This document shows, one piece after another, positions 24,784-34,163 of a stretch of DNA of 64,000 bases (the first letter of the stretch is position 1; every line of letters starts with the position of its first letter). Origin of the DNA: Nocardioides ginsengisegetis (GTDB lineage: Bacteria; Actinomycetota; Actinomycetes; Propionibacteriales; Nocardioidaceae). The position numbers and the translations under genes were made by a program. The stretch is from assembly GCF_014138045.1 (NCBI RefSeq), contig NZ_JACGXA010000001.1, forward strand, positions 3,927,345 through 3,991,344, read 5' to 3'. Below the pieces are notes generated by a model. That model was not told the DNA's origin. It ran no database searches and was given only the letters and a program-made list of their open reading frames with translations.

Positions 24784-25458
24784 TCAGGCGAAAGCCTCGG
24801 CGGCCGGCACCGCGAGGGCAACGGGCAGACGTCGAAGGTACGCCGCCCGGGGCACCTCGATCACCCCCAGGGTCGCCAGGTGAGGCGTGCACCACTGCAC
24901 GTCCAGGACCCGGTCGTCCGCATACCTGTCGCGCAGCCGCTCGACGAGGCCGACCAGGGCGACCTTCGAGGCGTCCCGCTCGCGGTGGAACATCGACTCC
25001 CCGGCGAAGAGCCCGCCGATCGCGACGCCGTAGAGGCCACCGACCAGCCGGTCGTCGCGCCAGGCCTCCACCGAGTGCGCCCAGCCGAGGTCGTGCAGCC
25101 GCGTGTAGGCGGCCCGGATGTCCTCGTCGATCCAGCCGGAGTCGCGCCGCGGGTCGGCGCAGGCGTCCAGGACCTCGGCGAAGGCCGTGTCGACGCGGAT
25201 CTCGTGGTCACGGCAGGCACGGCGCAGCGACCGGGAGACGACCAGCCCGTCCAGCGGCAGCACGCCGCGGTGGACCGGCGAGAACCAGTACATCGGGTCG
25301 CCCGGCGTCCCGGAGGGCATCGGGAAGAGCCCGTGCCGGTAGGCCGCGAGCAGCGTGCCCGGGGCCAGGTCGGCGCCGATCGCCACCAGGTCGTCGAGGT
25401 CGTCGAAGGACGTGGGGTCGCCGAAGGACCAGGCGGACGGGGGCGGCTCGACGGGCAC
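24784..25458 (-). CDS. aat: Leucyl/phenylalanyl-tRNA-protein transferase
   Basis: This 224-residue Aat enzyme attaches Leu or Phe from its tRNA to proteins with N-terminal Arg or Lys, marking them for ClpS-ClpAP degradation. Recognisable strings are YRHGLFPMP, MYWFSPVHRGVLPLDGLVVS, GGLYGVAIGGLFAGESMFHR and VLDVQWCTPHLATLG. Length is normal. The start is GTG 25458 (VPVEPPPSAW); another GTG lies slightly upstream. It is divergent from the EcsC gene with about 37 bases between starts. Confidence 0.94.
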   Translation of the reverse strand: MPVEPPPSAWSFGDPTSFDDLDDLVAIGADLAPGTLLAAYRHGLFPMPSGTPGDPMYWFSPVHRGVLPLDGLVVSRSLRRACRDHEIRVDTAFAEVLDACADPRRDSGWIDEDIRAAYTRLHDLGWAHSVEAWRDDRLVGGLYGVAIGGLFAGESMFHRERDASKVALVGLVERLRDRYADDRVLDVQWCTPHLATLGVIEVPRAAYLRRLPVALAVPAAEAFA

Positions 25459-25495
25459 GCCGCCACGGTAGTGGTCGCCTCCGTAGGATCGCGGC

Positions 25496-26176
25496 ATGAG
25501 CATCAAGGGCAGCCTCGGCAAGCAGGTGGCACCGCGCATCACCCAGGTGGCGCCGGGCCTGACCACGTCGTTCGTGCGGGAGGCCCTGCACCGGGCCATC
25601 CACGGCGGCGGGCCGTTCCCGCCGGCGGCGAAGGCGGCCGACAAGCAGCTCGCCGAGCAGCGCGGCAACGTCGACCGCGCGGTCCACGAGGTGATCGAGA
25701 ACCACGTCCGCTACGCCGGCGCCCAGGGCTTCGTCACCAACATCGGCGGCCTGGTCACCGCCGCGGTCACGATCCCGGCCAACATCTCGGGGCTCGCCCT
25801 GGTGCAGTGCCGGATGATCGCCGGCATCGCGCACCTGCGCGGCTACGACCTCGACGACCCGCGCGTCCGCAACGCCGTCCTGACCTCGCTGCTCGGCGAG
25901 GACAAGGTCAACGCCCTGGTCAAGGCGCGCAAGCTGCCCGCACCGCCGATGGCGCTGGCCACCGCGCCCGCGCACGATCCCGACCTGGACCGGATCATCT
26001 CCGCCGAGGTCGCCTCCGACCTGATCACGAAGGTCGCCGGCAAGCGGCTCGCGATCACGGTCGGGCGCCGGGTGCCGGTCGTGGGCGGCCTGGTCGGCAT
26101 GGGCGCCGACGGCTATGCGACCTGGCGGATCGGCCGCTACGCGGACAAGGAGCTCCTGCCGCGCGCGCGGCGGTAG
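25496..26176 (+). CDS. EcsC family protein
   Basis: This 226-residue protein has the EcsC pattern: a helical N-terminus, then ENHVRYAGAQGFVTNIGGLVTAAVTIPANISGLALVQ (two amphipathic or hydrophobic helices) and a Gly-rich C-terminal segment GRRVPVVGGLVGMGADGYATWRIGRYA. EcsC proteins are poorly understood, and no transporter partner is nearby. TAGGAT six bases before the ATG supports the start. Its last 40 bases overlap, tail to tail, the end of the sulfotransferase-like gene on the other strand. Confidence 0.85.
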   Translation: MSIKGSLGKQVAPRITQVAPGLTTSFVREALHRAIHGGGPFPPAAKAADKQLAEQRGNVDRAVHEVIENHVRYAGAQGFVTNIGGLVTAAVTIPANISGLALVQCRMIAGIAHLRGYDLDDPRVRNAVLTSLLGEDKVNALVKARKLPAPPMALATAPAHDPDLDRIISAEVASDLITKVAGKRLAITVGRRVPVVGGLVGMGADGYATWRIGRYADKELLPRARR

Positions 26177-27351
26177 ACCTTCAGCAGCCCGCGGCCGGCC
26201 CGGCCGGTCTGGAGCCGGCGTACGAGCTTCTCGCGGAGGCGGTACGTCGGTCGCAGGTAGGAGCGCGACAGCGCGGCCCGGGTCTCGTCGAGCTCGCGCC
26301 CGAGGCGCTCCTCGGACTGCCGCAGCCGGGCGTTCTCCAGCAGCAGCGCCCGGACGGCGTCGACGGCGGCACCGGCGACCTGGCGCTCGTTGGGCTGGTC
26401 GGGGTCGGCGAAGCGGGTCGGCGGCTCGGGGCCGATGAGGTCCTGGAGGTCGCCGACCACGTCGTAGCCGCGCGCCTTGATCTCCTCGATCCAGGACGCA
26501 CAGACCTCCTGCGCCCACGGGTGCACGTCGGGTGGCAGGGCCAGCCGCGGTGACGCCGTGCGCTGGGACAGCGTCTGGTGGGCGAGCAGCTCGCGCACGA
26601 GCGGGCGGTAGTCGGGCGGCTCGAGCACCCGGTTGACCGACCGGTTGATCCGGCGGAGCAGGGCGGTCTCGGGGACGCCCATCGAGGGGTTGGCACGCTC
26701 GGCCTCGAGGTCAAGGTCGAGCCCGTCGAGCCCGAAGGTGCCGGAGAAACGCCGCCACAGGAGGTCGCGCGGGCCGCCCGGCGGCGGGACCGTGACGAGG
26801 TGGATCCGCTCCGGCGGCAGGTCGTGGCCCCAGCGGTCCAGGATGTCCGGGACCTCCTGGACACCCCAGAACCAGTTGGCGATCCGGCTCTCGCGGGCCG
26901 GGTCCCGGATCTGGTCGAGGAAGCTGGCGTAGCTGATCGTGGAGCGGTGCTTGACGTTCTCCTGCCACTCCGCCGGGATCTGGCGGACCAGGTCCCGCAC
27001 CGACAGCACGAGATGCACCTCGGTGCCGTCCCGGTGGCCCAGCGACTCCAGCGCCCGCCCGGCCTGGGCCCGCGAGGCGGTGGCCAGGATCTCGTGGCTG
27101 ATGACGGCGGTGCCCTCCCAGCGGCGTACCTGCTCGGCGAGCCGCTCCCAGGCGCCGATCGCCTCGGTCTCCAGGCCGCCCCAGGGCAGCCGCATCAGGT
27201 CGAGGGCGGCGAGGAAGTGCGCGTCGAACCGGTCGGCGGGGTAGAGCAGGTCGGCCTCGCCGAGGGTCCGCTTGTTGCGGAAGAGCACGTCCTGGAGGTA
27301 GGACGTGCCGGTCTTGGGGGTGCCGACGTGCAGCAGGACCCGCTTGCTCAC
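26137..27351 (-). CDS. Sulfotransferase-like protein (paralogue B)
   Basis: This 404-residue protein carries a P-loop-type 5'-phosphosulfate-binding motif near the N-terminus, LLHVGTPKTGTSYLQ (residues 5-19), and a likely 3'-phosphate region LVLSVRDLVRQIPAEWQE with the Ser/Arg pair around 110-125. Both fit PAPS-dependent sulfotransferases. The last 70 residues are a coiled coil and an Arg-rich tail (LRQSEERLGRELDETRAAL, RSYLRPTYRLREKLVRRL) like regions beside glycosyltransferases. The acceptor is unknown. GTG 27351 overlaps the upstream stop as GTGA. Confidence 0.78.
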   Translation of the reverse strand: MSKRVLLHVGTPKTGTSYLQDVLFRNKRTLGEADLLYPADRFDAHFLAALDLMRLPWGGLETEAIGAWERLAEQVRRWEGTAVISHEILATASRAQAGRALESLGHRDGTEVHLVLSVRDLVRQIPAEWQENVKHRSTISYASFLDQIRDPARESRIANWFWGVQEVPDILDRWGHDLPPERIHLVTVPPPGGPRDLLWRRFSGTFGLDGLDLDLEAERANPSMGVPETALLRRINRSVNRVLEPPDYRPLVRELLAHQTLSQRTASPRLALPPDVHPWAQEVCASWIEEIKARGYDVVGDLQDLIGPEPPTRFADPDQPNERQVAGAAVDAVRALLLENARLRQSEERLGRELDETRAALSRSYLRPTYRLREKLVRRLQTGRAGRGLLKVYRRARGRSSLSA

Positions 27352-28496
27352 GCCGTCTCTCCCCCGTCTCGTTGCGGACCGCGCCCGTCGCGGTCACCCT
27401 CCAGCAGCAGCCGCAGCGCCAGCGCCAGGACGCCGGCGTCCGCGGGTGCGGTCACGCCCGGCCGGTCCCGGGGCAGCAACGCGTCCGGATCGCCGTGGAC
27501 AGCGTAGCCAGCGCGGAGCAGCTGGGCCCGCATCCGCGTGGCGCGACGACGCAGCCACTCCGCGTGCTCCGGGGGCACGACGAGGGGCGGGCCGTCGTCG
27601 GCCGCGAGCCGCGGCCGCAGGGTGTCCCGCAGCAGGGCCGCGCGGCGGCTCGGCACGACGAGGAGGCCCAGGACGGCGGCGGTGCGGCGGGCCAGGTCGG
27701 TGGCGTCGGCGGACAGCTCCAGCGGCGCCGGGAGCGGCTTGCGGGTGCCGGTGAGACCCGGGAGCAGGGCCGGGTCGAGGACGACCTGCACGCGGGGCGT
27801 GCCGATCCGGTCGGACCAGCGCCGCGCGTGCGCCAGGACGTCGACGCGGGGCGGCAGGCCGGGCTGGTGGGTGACCGAGTCCAGCCAGTCGCCCCAGTCG
27901 GGGCCGCCCTCGGTGAGGCTGCGGTGGGTCCAGGCGTCCACGACCATCCGGTCGACGGAGCGGCCCACCACCAGGACGACGCAGCCGCGTCCGCCCGGCG
28001 GCCGGCCGCGGCGGATCAGTTCGGCGCGGACCGGGTCGGCCACCCACGGGTCTCCGACCAAGCGGTAGCGGGTGCGCCACGGACGCTGGAGCGTCCTGCG
28101 CGGGCGCGCCCGGGGCAGTCCGGCGGCGACCACGTCGTCGGCCAGGACGCTGGTGGCGACCCGGATCAGCTCGTCGTCGGGGAGGTCGGCCGGGTCGACC
28201 GGCGGCGGCCCGAACGCCGCGTGGTCGATGACGCCGACGAGCTCGAGGTCCGGCCGGCCGCGGCCGGGAGCGGACGCGTCGAGCACGCGCGCGGTCAGGT
28301 CCGCGCTCGGACGGCCCGCCTCGTTGAGCCGGCGCAGGAGCTCGAGCTGTTGGGCCCCGGGCAGGATCCGCCCGCGCGCCTCGCCCTCGACGGCCCAGTC
28401 CCGCCAGGCGGTGGTGCCGCCGGCACGGAGGTGAGTCACCCACGCCCAGGCACGGCGTACGCCGGGGGTGTCCTCGTGGGCCGCGCCGAGGCTCAC
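27348..28496 (-). CDS. Unknown protein between two sulfotransferase-like genes
   Basis: This 382-residue protein has no family that I recognise. It is rich in Arg, Pro and Leu, without signal peptide or membrane helices. Strings such as VVDAWTHRSLTEGGPDWGDWLDSV, RVDVLAHARRWSDRIGTPRVQVVLDPALLPGL and DPDALLPRDRPG suggest a degraded version of the same sulfotransferase-partner fold, but this is weak. The GTG at 28496 overlaps the upstream stop and its own TGA overlaps the downstream start, so it is made in fixed ratio with both sulfotransferase-like proteins. Confidence 0.7.
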   Translation of the reverse strand: MSLGAAHEDTPGVRRAWAWVTHLRAGGTTAWRDWAVEGEARGRILPGAQQLELLRRLNEAGRPSADLTARVLDASAPGRGRPDLELVGVIDHAAFGPPPVDPADLPDDELIRVATSVLADDVVAAGLPRARPRRTLQRPWRTRYRLVGDPWVADPVRAELIRRGRPPGGRGCVVLVVGRSVDRMVVDAWTHRSLTEGGPDWGDWLDSVTHQPGLPPRVDVLAHARRWSDRIGTPRVQVVLDPALLPGLTGTRKPLPAPLELSADATDLARRTAAVLGLLVVPSRRAALLRDTLRPRLAADDGPPLVVPPEHAEWLRRRATRMRAQLLRAGYAVHGDPDALLPRDRPGVTAPADAGVLALALRLLLEGDRDGRGPQRDGGETA

Positions 28497-29599
28497 GAGC
28501 CGCCCGGGGAGCGGAGCCGGCGGGCCTGGGCCCGGACCCGCTGCACCAGCTGGCGCTCGGGGTCGGGCCGGCTGGCGGCCTCGAAGGTCATCGCCGCGAG
28601 GGCGTCGATCGCGGCGTTGAGCTGCTTCTTGGCGCCGACCTTGTCGGGGTGCACGAAGACGTCGTCCTCGGCGGGGACGACCGGGCGCAGGTCCTCCAGG
28701 TCGCCGATGACGTCGACGCCGCTGGCCCGGACCCAGTCGATCCACTCCTCGGTGCGCTCCAGCACCCACGGGAAGCGCCGCGGCGGCAACCGGACCGCGG
28801 CGGAGTCCCGGTTGACCAACTGGTCCTGGGCCAGCATCTGGCGGATCAGGCCGTCGTACTCCGCCTCACGACGGGTGGCCCGCTCCATGCGGCGGTTGAG
28901 CTGGCGGATCACCTGCGTCTCGGCGATGCCGAGCGACCGGTTGGTGGCCGTGCTGTCCTGGGGCGCCCAGGCGGGGTCGATGCCGAAGGCCTCGCAGAAC
29001 CGCAGCCACAGCTCGCCGCCGCTGCGCTGGGTGCTGCCCTTCTGGGGGACCGTGACGACGTGGATCCGCTCGGGCGGGATGCCGTCGCCCCACGTGCTGA
29101 GCACGTTGGGGATGTCGAAGGCGCGGAAGAACCACGCGTCGCCGCGCTCGATGCGGTTGAGGTAGCGGCGGTAGCTCCACTTGCGGCCCTGCTTGATGCT
29201 CTCCTGCCAGGCCGCGGGGATCTGGCGGGCGAGGTCGCGCACGGAGTAGACGATGTGGACCTCGCTGCCCCGCAGGTCGCGCATCGCGCGGGCGACCTTC
29301 TCGGGCGAGGCCGGGGCCAGGATCTCGTGGCTGATCACGACCGTGCCGCTGCGCTTGTTGACCCGCCGGATGAGCGCGTCCCAGCTGCCGCGGGCGTGGC
29401 CGGGGGCGCCGCCCCAGTCTTGGCCCAGCAGGTCGAGGGCCGCCCGGAAGTGGAAGAGGCCGGGGCTGACCAGCGGCGAGCGGGTCGGGAAGTGCACGCC
29501 GTGCTGGGCCAGCGACTTCGCGTTGAGCGAGAGCCGGTCCTGCAGATAGGTCGTGCCGGTCTTGGGAGCACCGATGTGCAGGTGGACGACCCGACTCAT
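28493..29599 (-). CDS. Sulfotransferase-like protein (paralogue A)
   Basis: This 368-residue protein has the N-terminal phosphosulfate loop LHIGAPKTGTTYLQD (residues 7-21) and the second motif HIVYSVRDLARQIPAAWQES around 115-135. It is similar along its length to paralogue B (shared VVISHEIL, PPERIH(L/V)VTVP and the ending GDLEDL/GDLQDL). It should use PAPS to sulfate an unknown acceptor, perhaps a surface glycan. It is the first gene of a three-gene operon with 4-base overlaps, preceded by a weak CAGAAT box seven bases before ATG. Confidence 0.8.
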   Translation of the reverse strand: MSRVVHLHIGAPKTGTTYLQDRLSLNAKSLAQHGVHFPTRSPLVSPGLFHFRAALDLLGQDWGGAPGHARGSWDALIRRVNKRSGTVVISHEILAPASPEKVARAMRDLRGSEVHIVYSVRDLARQIPAAWQESIKQGRKWSYRRYLNRIERGDAWFFRAFDIPNVLSTWGDGIPPERIHVVTVPQKGSTQRSGGELWLRFCEAFGIDPAWAPQDSTATNRSLGIAETQVIRQLNRRMERATRREAEYDGLIRQMLAQDQLVNRDSAAVRLPPRRFPWVLERTEEWIDWVRASGVDVIGDLEDLRPVVPAEDDVFVHPDKVGAKKQLNAAIDALAAMTFEAASRPDPERQLVQRVRAQARRLRSPGGS

Positions 29600-29624
29600 G
29601 GGGTGGATTCTGCCGTACGCCGCC

Positions 29625-30551
29625 TCACGCCGTGGCCAGGGCCCGCACCACCGCGGACGGGCTCGGCCGCCCGAGCTGGCCGGCCATCCACGCGCTGGTC
29701 GCGACGACCTTCTCGAGGTCGACGCCGTGCTCGATCCCGAGCCCGGTCAGCATCCACACGAGGTCCTCGGTCGCGAGGTTGCCGGTGGCGCTCTTGGCGT
29801 AGGGGCAGCCCCCGAGCCCGCCCGCGCTGGCGTCGAAGGTGGTGATCCCGGCCTGTAGCGCGGCGTACGTGTTGGTCAGGGCCTGCCCGTAGGTGTCGTG
29901 GAAGTGCATCGCCAGCTGGTCGGTGCCCATCCCCGCTGCCACGAACGCGTCGAGCAGGGCCGTCACGTGGCCGGCGGTGCCGACGCCGATCGTGTCGCCG
30001 AGGCTGAGCTGGCTGGCGCCGAGGTCGAAGAGCCGCTTGCCCACGCTGACGACCTGCTCGACCGGCACGCCGCCCTCCCAGGGGTCGCCGAAGCACATCG
30101 AGACATAGGCGCGTACGTCGAGACCGGCGGCCCGCGCGCGGGTGACGGTGGGCTCGAACATCGCGAACTGCTCGTCGAGGCTGCGGTTGAGGTTCTTCTG
30201 CGCGAAGGTCTCGGTGGCCGAGCCGAAGATCGCGATGTGCCTGCAGCCGAGCTCGAGGGCCCGGTCGAGGCCGCGGTCGTTGGGGACGAGGACCGGGAGG
30301 TCCTGGCCCTGCGCGCCCAGACGCGTCATCAGGTCGGCGGCGTCGGCGAGCTGGGGCACCCACTTCGGGTGCACGAAGCTGGTCGCCTCGACGATCGGGA
30401 GACCCGCGTCGAGGAGCCGCTCGATGAATGCGGCCTTCACCTCGGTGGGGACGAGCGCCTTCTCGTTCTGGAGCCCGTCGCGGGGGCCGACCTCGTAGAT
30501 CGTGACCCGCTCGGGGAGCCCCGCGGCGGGGACGACGGTGGGGGTCCTCAT
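29625..30551 (-). CDS. Hydroxymethylglutaryl-CoA lyase
   Basis: This 308-residue HMGL-like TIM-barrel enzyme cleaves 3-hydroxy-3-methylglutaryl-CoA to acetoacetate and acetyl-CoA, the last step of leucine breakdown. Signatures are YEVGPRDGLQNEKALVPTEVK, VEATSFVHPKWVPQLAD, MHFHDTYGQALTN with the metal-binding His pair, and GLGGCPYAKSATGNLATED, which contains the Gly-rich catalytic Cys loop. Its ATG overlaps the stop of the biotin carboxylase gene as ATGA, which fixes the pathway as leucine/isovalerate degradation. Confidence 0.95.
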   Translation of the reverse strand: MRTPTVVPAAGLPERVTIYEVGPRDGLQNEKALVPTEVKAAFIERLLDAGLPIVEATSFVHPKWVPQLADAADLMTRLGAQGQDLPVLVPNDRGLDRALELGCRHIAIFGSATETFAQKNLNRSLDEQFAMFEPTVTRARAAGLDVRAYVSMCFGDPWEGGVPVEQVVSVGKRLFDLGASQLSLGDTIGVGTAGHVTALLDAFVAAGMGTDQLAMHFHDTYGQALTNTYAALQAGITTFDASAGGLGGCPYAKSATGNLATEDLVWMLTGLGIEHGVDLEKVVATSAWMAGQLGRPSPSAVVRALATA

Positions 30552-32518
30552 GCGTCCTCCCCCGTGCCGTCCGCCTCGACGTGGAAGAGACGCGCTCCGA
30601 GGGCGACCTGGTCGCCGGTCGCGGCCTCGACGGCGGTGACGGTGCCGGCGAAGGGGGCCTTGAGGCTGAGCTCCATCTTCATCGCCTCCATCACGCCGAG
30701 GACGTCGCCCTCGGCGACGGCCTGGCCCTCGGTGACGCGGACGTCGAGGAGGGTGCCGGGCATCGGGGAGAGGATCGTGCCGTCGCCGAGGTCGGCGGCG
30801 TGGTCGCCGAAGACGTCGGGACGCTCGAAGACGTGGCGGTGGCCGCAGTGAGCGACCTCCACGACGTGCGGTTGCACGTTGACGACCGCGCGCTCGCGGC
30901 GGCCGTCGATGGTGAGCACCACGGTGTGCAGCTCGGCCAGCAGCTCGGTGACCTCGTGCACGGTCGTGCCGTCGTCGACGACGCCGCGGGCACGGTCGAC
31001 GGTGACCGGCCGGTCCAGCTCGACGATCACCGGCGCGGACGGCCCCGCCGAGCGCCAGCCGTCGGCCTGGAACGGGTGCCCGGCGTCGGTCGCGACCAGC
31101 ATGGCCTGCGTCCAGGCCGCGATCACCCGAGCCGTGTCGGCGGCGGGAGCGGGGACCTCGGCGGTGTCCAGCCAGGCGGTGTCGATGGTGGCGTCGCGGA
31201 ACTCGTCGCTGGCCGCCAGCGCCCGGAGGAAGCCCAGGTTGGTGGTCAGCCCGAGGATCGCGGTGTCGTCGAGGGCGGCGACGAGGCCGCGGCGGGCGGC
31301 CTCGCGGTCGGCGCCGGTGACGATGATCTTGCCGAGCATCGGGTCGTAGGACGTGCTGACGACGCTGCCGCTCTCGAGGGCCGCGTCGACCCGGACCCCG
31401 GCGCTGCGCTGCCGGCCCGGCGCGTCGGCGTCGGGCCAGCGCACGATCGAGGCGGTGCCGGCCTGCGGCAGGAACCCGTGGAACGGGTCCTCGGCGTAGA
31501 CCCGGGCCTCGATGCTGTGCCCGACCACCGACACGTCGTCCTGGGTGAACGGCAGCTCCTCGCCCGCGGCGACCGCGAGCTGGAGCCGGACCAGGTCGAC
31601 GGGCGTCCCGGCCGTCCCGGTCGCCCGCTGGTGCGGAGTGGTGACGACCACGACCGACTCGGTGACGGGGTGCTCGACCTGGAGGCGGGTGTTCATCTCC
31701 AGGAAGTAGACCTCCCCGGTGTCGTCGTCGAGCAGGAACTCCACCGTGCCGGCGTTCTCGTAGCCGACGTGGGCGGCCAGCGCGACGGCGGACTCGGTCA
31801 CCACGCGGCGTACGTCGTCGGTGATGGTGGGCGCCGGGGCCTCCTCGAGGACCTTCTGGTGGCGGCGCTGGGTCGAGCAGTCGCGCTCGAAGAGGTGCAC
31901 GACGTTGCCGTGGGCGTCGGCGAGCACCTGGACCTCGATGTGCCGGCCGTGCTCGACGTACTTCTCGACCAGGATCGTGTCGTCGCCGAACGCCGACGCG
32001 GCCTCGCGCTTGGCCGCCGCGACGGCGTCCTCGAAGTCGGTCTCGGCCCGGACGATCCGCATGCCCTTGCCGCCGCCGCCGGCGGCAGCCTTGACCAGGA
32101 CCGGGAACTGCATCGCGTCGCCCGCGTCGCCGGTCCCCCGAGGGACCACCGGGACGCCCGCGGCGACCGCGATCTCGCGCGCGGCGTCCTTGCGGCCCAT
32201 CTGCTCCATGACGGTCGCGGAGGGGCCGACGAGCTTGATGCCGGCGTCCTCGACGGCCTGCGCGAAGGCGGCCCGCTCGGACAGGAAGCCGTAGCCGGGG
32301 TGGATCGCGTCGGCGCCGGACGTCTTGGCGGCGCGGACCACCTCGTCGATGTCGAGGTAGCTCTCGACGCGCACGGCGTCGTCGGCCTCGCGGACGTGCG
32401 GCGCGCTGCGGTCGAGCTCGGAGTAGATCGCGACGCTGCGCAGGCCCGCGGCCCGGCAGCCGCGGATGATGCGGAGCGCGATCTCGCCACGGTTGGCGAT
32501 GAGGACGGAGTTCAACAT
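30548..32518 (-). CDS. Biotin-dependent acyl-CoA carboxylase alpha chain (methylcrotonyl-CoA type)
   Basis: This 656-residue protein carries biotin carboxylase (about 1-450) and biotin carboxyl carrier domains. ANRGEIALRIIRGC starts the carboxylase, AAAGGGGKGMRIV is the ATP loop, and EMNTRLQVEHPVTE is canonical. The biotinyl Lys614 sits in GVMEAMKMELS. Next to HMG-CoA lyase and a carboxyltransferase, it should be the methylcrotonyl-CoA carboxylase alpha subunit. ATG 32518 gives the usual spacing before ANRGE; a GTG at 32527 overlapping the upstream stop (GTGA) is an equally possible start. Confidence 0.94.
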   Translation of the reverse strand: MLNSVLIANRGEIALRIIRGCRAAGLRSVAIYSELDRSAPHVREADDAVRVESYLDIDEVVRAAKTSGADAIHPGYGFLSERAAFAQAVEDAGIKLVGPSATVMEQMGRKDAAREIAVAAGVPVVPRGTGDAGDAMQFPVLVKAAAGGGGKGMRIVRAETDFEDAVAAAKREAASAFGDDTILVEKYVEHGRHIEVQVLADAHGNVVHLFERDCSTQRRHQKVLEEAPAPTITDDVRRVVTESAVALAAHVGYENAGTVEFLLDDDTGEVYFLEMNTRLQVEHPVTESVVVVTTPHQRATGTAGTPVDLVRLQLAVAAGEELPFTQDDVSVVGHSIEARVYAEDPFHGFLPQAGTASIVRWPDADAPGRQRSAGVRVDAALESGSVVSTSYDPMLGKIIVTGADREAARRGLVAALDDTAILGLTTNLGFLRALAASDEFRDATIDTAWLDTAEVPAPAADTARVIAAWTQAMLVATDAGHPFQADGWRSAGPSAPVIVELDRPVTVDRARGVVDDGTTVHEVTELLAELHTVVLTIDGRRERAVVNVQPHVVEVAHCGHRHVFERPDVFGDHAADLGDGTILSPMPGTLLDVRVTEGQAVAEGDVLGVMEAMKMELSLKAPFAGTVTAVEAATGDQVALGARLFHVEADGTGEDA

Positions 32519-32523
32519 GCGCG

Positions 32524-34104
32524 TCACATTCTGAAGATGCCGTAGGAGGGTTCGGGGATCGGCGCGTTCGACGCGGCGGCCAGGCCCATGCCGAGCACCC
32601 GGCGGGTGTCGGCGGGGTCGATGACACCGTCGTCCCAGAGCCGGGCGGTCGAGTAGTAGGGCGAGCCCTGCGCCTCGTACTGGTCGCGGATCGGGGCCTT
32701 GAAGGACTCCTCGTCCTCGGCCGACCACTCGCCGCCCTTGAGCTCGATGCCGTCGCGCTTGACGGTTGCCAGCACCGACGCCGCCTGCTCGCCACCCATC
32801 ACCGAGATCCGGGCGTTGGGCCACATCCACAGGAAGCGCGGGTCGTAGGCGCGCCCGCACATGCCGTAGTTGCCGGCGCCGAACGAGCCGCCGATGACGA
32901 CGGTGAACTTCGGGACCACCGAGCAGGCGACCGCGGTGACCAGCTTGGCGCCGTCGCGGGCGATGCCGCGGTTCTCGTACTCGCGGCCGACCATGAAGCC
33001 GGTGATGTTCTGCAGGAACACCAGCGGGACGCCGCGCTGGTTGCACAGCTCGATGAAGTGCGCGCCCTTGAGCGCGGACTCGCTGAAGAGGATGCCGTTG
33101 TTGGCGATGATCCCGACCGGGTGGCCCCAGATCCGGGCGAACCCGCAGACCAGGGTCTCGCCGTAGAGCTTCTTGAACTCGTGGAAGCGGCTGCCGTCGA
33201 CGACCCGGCGGATCACCTCGCGCACGTCGTACGGCGTGCGGGTGTCGGCCGGGACGACGTCGTAGAGCGTCTCGGGGTCCTCGTGGGGCTCCTCGACGGG
33301 GTGCACCGGGATCGACCGGGTGACCGGGCGCTCGAAGGTGTCGACGATGCTGCGCACGATCGCGAGCGCGTGGGCGTCGTCCTCGGCGAGGTGGTCCACG
33401 ACGCCGGAGGTGCGGGCGTGGACGTCGCCGCCGCCGAGCTCCTCGGCCGTCACGACCTCACCGGTCGCGGCCTTCACCAGCGGCGGACCGCCCAGGAAGA
33501 TGGTGCCCTGCTCCTTGACGATGACGGTCTCGTCGGACATCGCCGGGACGTAGGCGCCGCCGGCGGTGCAGGAGCCCATCACGCTGGCGATCTGCGGGAT
33601 GCCCTGCGCGGACAGGTTGGCCTGGTTGAAGAAGATCCGCCCGAAGTGCTCGCGGTCCGGGAAGACGTCGTCCTGCATCGGCAGGAACGCCCCGCCGGAG
33701 TCGACGAGATAGACGCACGGCAGGTGGTTGTCGGCCGCGACGGTCTGCGCCCGCAGGTGCTTCTTGACCGTCATCGGGTAGTAGGTGCCGCCCTTGACGG
33801 TCGCGTCGTTGGCCACGACCACCACCTCGCGGCCGCTCACCCGGCCGATGCCGGTCACGACGCCGGCGCTGGGGACGGCCTCCTCGCCAACGGGGGCACC
33901 GGGGGCGCCGTACATCCCCGTCGCCGCGAGCGGGCTGAGCTCGAGGAAGGGGCTTCCCGGGTCCAGGAGCCGGTCGACCCGGTCCCGGACGAGCAGCTTG
34001 CCGCGGTCGGTGTGCTTGGTGCGGGCCGCCTCGCTGCCGCCCTGGCGGGCCACGGCCAGCCGGTCTCGCAGCTCGTCGACGAGCGCCCTCATGTCCTGGC
34101 TCAC
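32524..34104 (-). CDS. Acyl-CoA carboxylase beta chain (methylcrotonyl-CoA carboxyltransferase)
   Basis: This 526-residue carboxyltransferase of the crotonase fold has [47 protein letters not shown], the first oxyanion region [17 protein letters not shown] and the second [30 protein letters not shown] and the neighbours point to methylcrotonyl-CoA rather than propionyl-CoA. It transfers CO2 from the biotin of the next protein. It heads the operon. GTG 34104 is chosen because TAACCT ends seven bases upstream and overlaps a 16-base palindromic operator. Confidence 0.94.
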   Translation of the reverse strand: MSQDMRALVDELRDRLAVARQGGSEAARTKHTDRGKLLVRDRVDRLLDPGSPFLELSPLAATGMYGAPGAPVGEEAVPSAGVVTGIGRVSGREVVVVANDATVKGGTYYPMTVKKHLRAQTVAADNHLPCVYLVDSGGAFLPMQDDVFPDREHFGRIFFNQANLSAQGIPQIASVMGSCTAGGAYVPAMSDETVIVKEQGTIFLGGPPLVKAATGEVVTAEELGGGDVHARTSGVVDHLAEDDAHALAIVRSIVDTFERPVTRSIPVHPVEEPHEDPETLYDVVPADTRTPYDVREVIRRVVDGSRFHEFKKLYGETLVCGFARIWGHPVGIIANNGILFSESALKGAHFIELCNQRGVPLVFLQNITGFMVGREYENRGIARDGAKLVTAVACSVVPKFTVVIGGSFGAGNYGMCGRAYDPRFLWMWPNARISVMGGEQAASVLATVKRDGIELKGGEWSAEDEESFKAPIRDQYEAQGSPYYSTARLWDDGVIDPADTRRVLGMGLAAASNAPIPEPSYGIFRM

Positions 34105-34106
34105 GG

Positions 34107-34129
34107 GGCTAAGGTTAGCGACCGTTAAC
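34107..34129 (-). promoter_or_regulatory. Leaderless promoter and palindromic operator of the leucine-degradation operon
   Basis: GTTAGCGACCGTTAAC at 34114-34129 is an imperfect palindrome. Read on the minus strand it is GTTAACGGTCGCTAAC, which overlaps the -10 box TAACCT, seven bases before the GTG start at 34104. The identical outer seven bases on each side occur in front of the TetR gene at 39744-39759, so that TetR protein is the likely repressor. Confidence 0.75.
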
Positions 34130-34163
34130 CAGTGCGTCCATGTGCCCGGCCGTGCCGCGGTGC

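Noticed and set aside
27348..28496. The middle protein of the sulfotransferase operon as a third sulfotransferase
   Set aside because: No PKTGT-type loop or Ser/Arg phosphate-binding region is visible, so it is left as unknown.
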